A stretch of 64,000 bases of DNA from Kiloniella laminariae (GTDB lineage: Bacteria > Pseudomonadota > Alphaproteobacteria > Kiloniellales > Kiloniellaceae), in assembly GCF_027214005.1 (NCBI RefSeq), contig NZ_JAPWGY010000001.1, positions 372,001 through 436,000 on the forward strand. Direction: 5' to 3'. Numbering within the stretch: position 1 is the first letter of the stretch; the number at the start of each line of letters is the position of its first letter. The position numbers and the translations under genes are program-made. Below are positions 59,905 to 64,000 of this stretch, one piece after another. The notes under the pieces are model-generated. The model did not search any database and was not told where the DNA came from. It saw only the letters and a list, made by a program, of their open reading frames with translations.

Positions 59905-60889
59905 CCTTCTACCTGTACTGGTTACCGGTGGTGCCGGATATGTCGGCAGTCATGTGTGCAAGCTGCTCCACCAGAACGGATTTTTGCCAATTACCTATGA
60001 CGACTTGAGCACGGGGCACAAAAAGGCTGTTCGATGGGGCCCTTTTATCAAGGGGGACATTGCAGATGGGGCAAAGCTCGACGAGGTGTTTGAGGAGTAT
60101 CAGCCTTTGGCGGTCCTGCATTTTGCAGCGAAAGCCTATATCGGTGAGTCGATGCTTATGCCGGCGGAGTATTACAGAATAAACGTGGCGGGAACGCTTT
60201 CGTTGCTTGAGGCAATGCGGCGGGCCAGAATCATGAAAATGGTTTTTTCCAGCAGCTGTGCGACCTATGGCATCCCCGCACGGCAACCGATTACTGAAGA
60301 AGAAATCCAGGCGCCGATTAACCCTTATGGCCAGACCAAACTGACTGTCGAGAAGATGCTGCAGGATTATGCCGTTGCCTATCAGTTTTCTTCGGCAATC
60401 TTGCGTTATTTCAATGCCGCAGGTGCCGACCCTGACGGGGAAATCGGTGAGGATCACGATCCGGAACCGCACCTGATCCCAAACGTTCTGAAGGCGCTGT
60501 CAGGGGGGGAGCCATTGGTTATCCATGGGGCAGATTATCCAACAACTGACGGAACCTGTGTCCGGGATTACATTCACGTCAACGATCTCGCGACAGCACA
60601 TGTAGCGGCTCTCAGATCCTTGCTTGAAGGGGAGCCCTCATTTGCCTGTAATCTAGGCACGGGACGGGGTATTTCGGTTCTTGAAATCATGACTGCTGTT
60701 GAAAAGATCACAGGAAAATCTGTGCCGCACAGCTTTGGTCCTCGCCGTCCTGGAGATCCTGCAGAGTTGGTCGCTTTGACAGCAAAAGCACACGATCTGC
60801 TTGGATGGAAACCTTTACATAGTGATCTCGAAACCATCATTCAAACGGCCTGGCAATGGCATCAATACCAACTGGCCAACCAGTCCTAA
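59897..60889 (+). CDS. UDP-hexose/pentose 4-epimerase (GalE family)
   Basis: This 330-residue SDR epimerase has VLVTGGAGYVGSH at the N-terminus, VLHFAAKAYIGES, SSSCATYG and the catalytic NPYGQTKLTVEK with Tyr and Lys, then ILRYFNAAGADPDGEIGE, TRDYIHV-like VRDYIHVNDLA and a C-terminal ALTAKAHDLLGWKP. It interconverts UDP-glucose and UDP-galactose in GalE, and UDP-xylose and UDP-arabinose in the related Uxe enzymes. Its coupling to a UDP-xylose synthase, the arrangement known from Sinorhizobium Uxs/Uxe, makes UDP-arabinose formation a strong possibility. galE proper cannot be excluded. Confidence 0.92.
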   Translation: MPDLLPVLVTGGAGYVGSHVCKLLHQNGFLPITYDDLSTGHKKAVRWGPFIKGDIADGAKLDEVFEEYQPLAVLHFAAKAYIGESMLMPAEYYRINVAGTLSLLEAMRRARIMKMVFSSSCATYGIPARQPITEEEIQAPINPYGQTKLTVEKMLQDYAVAYQFSSAILRYFNAAGADPDGEIGEDHDPEPHLIPNVLKALSGGEPLVIHGADYPTTDGTCVRDYIHVNDLATAHVAALRSLLEGEPSFACNLGTGRGISVLEIMTAVEKITGKSVPHSFGPRRPGDPAELVALTAKAHDLLGWKPLHSDLETIIQTAWQWHQYQLANQS

Positions 60890-60920
60890 TGACGACTGAC
60901 ATTCAAAGGGTAGAAATACC

Positions 60921-61898
60921 ATGAAGATTTCTGCAATTGTTCCTTGTTACAACGAGGAAGAAAACCTCGACGCTGCTTATGAGGCATTCACTCAGGCTTT
61001 GTCGCCCTATGAGGATTACGAGATCATCTTTACCGATGACGGCAGCACAGATCGCTCGCTGGAGATCATCAAGTCTTTTGCTGCCAGGGACAACCGTGTC
61101 AAATATATCGCTTTCTCCCGCAATTTTGGCAACTGTGCGGCGTTTCGGATAGGCTATCGCTATGCGGTGCATGACTGGTGTATTCAGTATGACTGCGATC
61201 TGCAGTCACCGCCTGAAGAGTCCTACAAACTGATTGAAAAAGCGCAGGAAGGCTATGATGTTGTCTTTGGTATTCGCCGGGATCGTGACGATCCGCTGTA
61301 CCGGGTCTGGGGCACAAAGATCCAGCAGTTTATCGCTGGAACTCTGTTTGGCATCGAAGTTCCCGTTGGGGCGTCGGTCTTTCGGGTTATGCGAACAGCC
61401 GTTGCCCGGGATGTGATCAACTATCCGGCACGCGCCCAGTATTTTATCGTGACCGTGCCTAAAGTCACCCATAACTATATTTCTGTTGAAACCGATCATC
61501 ACGCCCGCAGGGCCGGAGAGTCCAAATGGACGCTCTACAAAATGTTCCAGCACAGTTTTGATCTGTTCCTTGGCTTCTCGACCATGCCGCTGACGGCCCT
61601 GTGGCTTCTGGCCGGGATTGCTGTTTTTACGGCCATGGTTGGCGGTTTTATCGGCAGTGAAGCTGTGGCCTACGCCGGAGCGGCTATCGCTGTGGGGAAC
61701 CTGTTCGGGCTGGCGATTATGGGGGAATATATTAAACGCCCCTTCAGTAGCAATTTGCCCTACAAACAGGTCTATGTCCGGGAAAGCAATATCCCGGCCT
61801 GTCAGACTGATTTTAACACCCGCGACTTGCTGCAATATGGCATGCCGGCACCTGTTTCTACCCCGACCCTGGTTGCCTCGGGCGAGGGCAAGCGATGA
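60921..61898 (+). CDS. Polyprenyl-phosphate glycosyltransferase, GT2 (GtrB/ArnC-like)
   Basis: This 325-residue family 2 glycosyltransferase has ISAIVPCYNEEENL, the nucleotide-sugar motif DDGSTD (39-44), metal-site DCDLQSPP (91-98) and RRAGESKWTLYKMF, a pattern typical of dolichyl/undecaprenyl-phosphate sugar transferases. Two C-terminal transmembrane helices lie at about 221-243 and 250-270. Such enzymes move a sugar from UDP to undecaprenyl phosphate at the inner membrane. Given the upstream genes, the sugar is plausibly a pentose. It overlaps the next gene by four bases (ATGA). Confidence 0.9.
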   Translation: MKISAIVPCYNEEENLDAAYEAFTQALSPYEDYEIIFTDDGSTDRSLEIIKSFAARDNRVKYIAFSRNFGNCAAFRIGYRYAVHDWCIQYDCDLQSPPEESYKLIEKAQEGYDVVFGIRRDRDDPLYRVWGTKIQQFIAGTLFGIEVPVGASVFRVMRTAVARDVINYPARAQYFIVTVPKVTHNYISVETDHHARRAGESKWTLYKMFQHSFDLFLGFSTMPLTALWLLAGIAVFTAMVGGFIGSEAVAYAGAAIAVGNLFGLAIMGEYIKRPFSSNLPYKQVYVRESNIPACQTDFNTRDLLQYGMPAPVSTPTLVASGEGKR

Positions 61899-63241
61899 TG
61901 GAAACTGACATTCTTGAGCGGCCCATAAATGGTCAGGACGGGGGGCAAGGGGATCTGCTTGCTTCTGCTTTTTCATCTGAACAAGTAAAGGCGGGACATG
62001 CGGCAGGGAAAACGATCCTGATCCTGGGGGCGAGCCCGGATCAGTTGCCGCTTTATCAGGCGGCGAAAGCTGCTGGGGCTTATGTTATCGGTGCCGATGC
62101 CAATCCGAACTCCATGGCACGACCGCTTGCGGACAGGTTTCTGTTGCTGAAAAGCAGATCAGCTGAAGATATCATTATCCAGCTCGATGGACAGGCACTG
62201 GACGGTGTTGCATCGCCGGGAAATGATTCCTTTCATCAGACAATTTATGACTTGTGCCGACATTACGGCCTTCCCAATCCCCCCAGTTTTTCTGCGGTAG
62301 CTGCATCTTGTGACAAAGGTTTCTTTTCGTCCCAGGCACAGGAAATGGGTATTTTTGCTCCGACACATTGCGAGTCAAAAGATCCGGAGGTGTTGAAGGC
62401 TTTTGCACAAGCGCGCGCCTTGCCACTGATCGTCAAACCTGCTGACTCCTCAGGCAGCAAGGGTTTGAGCTTTCTCCAGGATCTGGATCAGTTTCAGGCG
62501 ACTTTTGACAAGGCGTCATCGACGTCTCCCACAGGACTGGTCATTATCGAAGACTATGTGACAGGTGACCAGTTCGGGGTAGAAGCCTTTCGACTTGATG
62601 GGCGCTGTGTGTTGACAGCCGTAAGTCAACGTGGACATACCGGGCCGCCTGATTTTCTGGTGACTCGACACAGTGTTGGCTTTCCTTTACCCGGGGTGCT
62701 TGAAGCTGATCTGGTTCCAGCGATTGATCGCATAGCCGATGCGTTGGATATTACAAATGGTCCCTTGAATTTTGATCTTATTCTGGCTCCGGATGGACGT
62801 ATTTGTTTCATTGAGATGGGGGCTCGTTTGTCCGGAAACGGGTTCCCGGCACTGGTAAGAGAGACTTATGGAGTTGATACTCAGGACTGGGTGTTGCGCT
62901 TGGCTTTGGGCATCGATATTGCGCCGCCTGAACAGTTTCTCCGGCCCAAGGCATATGGAATTCAGCAAATCCTGACAGCAAAGAAGTCGGGATGGCTGGA
63001 TGGAGTATCTGGTCTGGAAACATTGCGCGAGCACCCTGCTTACAAACAGGATACTCTTTTTGTGAAGTCGGGGGACCAAGTCCAGCAGTTCAAGCGAACG
63101 ATCGATCGTCTGGGAGTGGTCTTGTTGGCACATGAAGATATGTCTTTGGTCAACGAGGCGTTATCTCGTCTTGAAACCACTGTTACTTTCGTCATTGGTG
63201 ACGATAACCTTTCCCCAAATTTATCCGGAAATCAGGAGTAA
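61895..63241 (+). CDS. ATP-grasp enzyme in the glycan operon
   Basis: This 448-residue protein has an N-terminal Rossmann-like preATP-grasp part (TILILGASPDQLPLYQAAKAAG, about 40-61), an ATP-grasp domain with LPLIVKPADSSGSKGLSF (about 173-190), GLVIIEDYVTGDQFGVEAF and the metal-binding ICFIEMGARLSGNGFPALV, and a C-terminal carboxylase-like region. It is likely an amino acid or acyl ligase that forms an amide. Within a sugar-nucleotide and lipid-sugar operon it may decorate a glycan or its lipid carrier. Starts in an ATGATG at 61895, coupled to the glycosyltransferase. Substrates unknown. Confidence 0.87.
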   Translation: MMETDILERPINGQDGGQGDLLASAFSSEQVKAGHAAGKTILILGASPDQLPLYQAAKAAGAYVIGADANPNSMARPLADRFLLLKSRSAEDIIIQLDGQALDGVASPGNDSFHQTIYDLCRHYGLPNPPSFSAVAASCDKGFFSSQAQEMGIFAPTHCESKDPEVLKAFAQARALPLIVKPADSSGSKGLSFLQDLDQFQATFDKASSTSPTGLVIIEDYVTGDQFGVEAFRLDGRCVLTAVSQRGHTGPPDFLVTRHSVGFPLPGVLEADLVPAIDRIADALDITNGPLNFDLILAPDGRICFIEMGARLSGNGFPALVRETYGVDTQDWVLRLALGIDIAPPEQFLRPKAYGIQQILTAKKSGWLDGVSGLETLREHPAYKQDTLFVKSGDQVQQFKRTIDRLGVVLLAHEDMSLVNEALSRLETTVTFVIGDDNLSPNLSGNQE

Positions 63242-63244
63242 TAA

Positions 63245-63967
63245 ATGTCGCGCTCTACCAAGTGGTCAATTTTCTTTGGCCTTTGTGCTCTGATTCTGGG
63301 GGGCTATGCAATTCTGTTCCTGCCATCTGAGCGGGAAGTGAAAAGTCTGGGGATTTTCCTGTTCAAGTTAACGCCTTTCTCACTTGCTGCGTTGGCAATA
63401 GCCCTGTTTGATCCGGACTTATTTCGTCGGTTCCGGTTAACCGTACCCCTGTCATATCTTTGCTTTGCGGTGTTTTTCTTTTTCTACGTGCCGAAAATGT
63501 TTTTCGATGTGGCCTTCAGGGAAGCGGAGAACCTTTATTATATGACGCTTTTGATTGTGCCCTGTCTGATTCTGGCTTTCGCCCTGATCCATCGTATGGG
63601 CGGCGGGTCAACGGGGATGGTACTCCGCATTGCATTTGGGATGCTGGTGCTGATGCTTTCGGGGATTGAAGACCTTGCGTTTCTGACGATCAACCCGCAC
63701 GAAGTCGGTTCCAAGTACAACCCTATACCGGAAGTCTGGGGCTGGGCATCACACATGAAAGTCCGGCTTGGTCATTTCCCCAGCAAATATGAGGCTTTTG
63801 CTTTTATTGGCGTACACGTTGTTCTGGCACTGGTGATTGCCTTCTATCACTTCCGCTGGCTTCACCCTTTGGGACGATATTTCGGAGTTCAGGAGCTACA
63901 AGGGGGCAATTCTGATTCCGGTGTGGCTGGTTCCAAATCTTCAGGAGAGGTTTCGGCTGCTTCATGA
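63245..63967 (+). CDS. Polytopic membrane protein of the glycan operon
   Basis: This 240-residue protein has six to seven hydrophobic helices (about 8-26, 36-55, 64-83, 96-115, 123-140 and 185-205) with conserved-looking polar motifs KMFFDVAFREAENLYYM and GIEDLAFLTINPHE between them. It starts three bases after the ATP-grasp stop, preceded by an AGGAG. I recognise no family. It might be a flippase-like or acyl/glycosyl-transfer membrane partner of the operon. The tail (about 215-240) is Gly/Ser-rich and soluble. Confidence 0.8.
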   Translation: MSRSTKWSIFFGLCALILGGYAILFLPSEREVKSLGIFLFKLTPFSLAALAIALFDPDLFRRFRLTVPLSYLCFAVFFFFYVPKMFFDVAFREAENLYYMTLLIVPCLILAFALIHRMGGGSTGMVLRIAFGMLVLMLSGIEDLAFLTINPHEVGSKYNPIPEVWGWASHMKVRLGHFPSKYEAFAFIGVHVVLALVIAFYHFRWLHPLGRYFGVQELQGGNSDSGVAGSKSSGEVSAAS

Positions 63968-64000
63968 GCATTCACCGCATAGTGGTGCTTGAAGACCCGG
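63964..64000 (+). CDS. Start of a further glycan-operon gene (partial)
   Basis: An ATG at 63964 overlaps the preceding stop (ATGA) and opens a frame MSIHRIVVLEDP running off the window. The coupling is the same as for the upstream genes. Too short for identification. Confidence 0.5.
   Translation, partial: MSIHRIVVLEDP

Overview
The window looks like chromosomal DNA of a free-living, probably marine alphaproteobacterium. The clade evidence is a GcrA cell-cycle regulator (32752-33492), a DUF2336 protein (39964-41073), an alphaproteobacterial-type homospermidine synthase (22132-23565) and a luxI/luxR pair. The assignment to the Rhodospirillales side of the class is inference. No rRNA, tRNA, IS element, phage or CRISPR array was seen. 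Genes are dense, with well-formed hairpin terminators and dyad operators in the gaps.

Layout. 1-6566: a partial cation/proton antiporter, dgkA and a reverse-strand peptide/nickel-type ABC importer operon behind two strong palindromes. 6965-12271: a DUF2000 protein, a LysR regulator, an orphan solute-binding protein, and a TetR-controlled cluster of two tautomerases and a frameshifted glyoxalase I, with a GNAT acetyltransferase. 12458-18204: a vWA lipoprotein, a LysR regulator, a frameshifted DUF2306 membrane protein and the luxI-luxR quorum-sensing pair. 18497-26144: dimethylglycine dehydrogenase-like enzyme with an XRE-cupin regulator, homospermidine synthase, and a MocR regulator divergent from a DMT exporter. 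26382-41073: an AT-rich orphan ORF, an SDR, ada plus a 2OG-Fe(II) oxygenase behind an Ada box, murI, an ankyrin/Sel1 periplasmic protein, gcrA, gamma-glutamyltransferase, amidase, apt, rsmJ and DUF2336.

42014-50475 is the most unusual region: a VOC protein, GABA aminotransferase and nitrilase-family amidase, then a tight three-gene unit of a 921-residue Orn/Lys/Arg-type decarboxylase, an ATP-grasp ligase with a lysine-rich tail, and a C45-type Ntn hydrolase. It ends at a perfect terminator. I read it as a candidate undescribed pathway that makes an amine, joins it by an ATP-dependent amide bond and remodels the amide. Homospermidine synthase elsewhere in the window fits a polyamine-centred metabolism.

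50558-58299 holds a Cache chemoreceptor, a DMT transporter, a LysE exporter, a long-chain polyprenyl diphosphate synthase, a GST and a LysR regulator. 58903-64000 is a surface-glycan operon: UDP-xylose synthase, a GalE-type epimerase, a polyprenyl-phosphate glycosyltransferase, a second ATP-grasp enzyme, a membrane protein and the start of another gene. Adjacent synthase and epimerase suggest UDP-xylose/UDP-arabinose supply for a lipid-linked pentose.

Two genes (gloA at 9881-9884, DUF2306 at 15457-15463) are each broken by one missing base in a homopolymer. They are either recent pseudogenes, slippage sites or sequencing errors.
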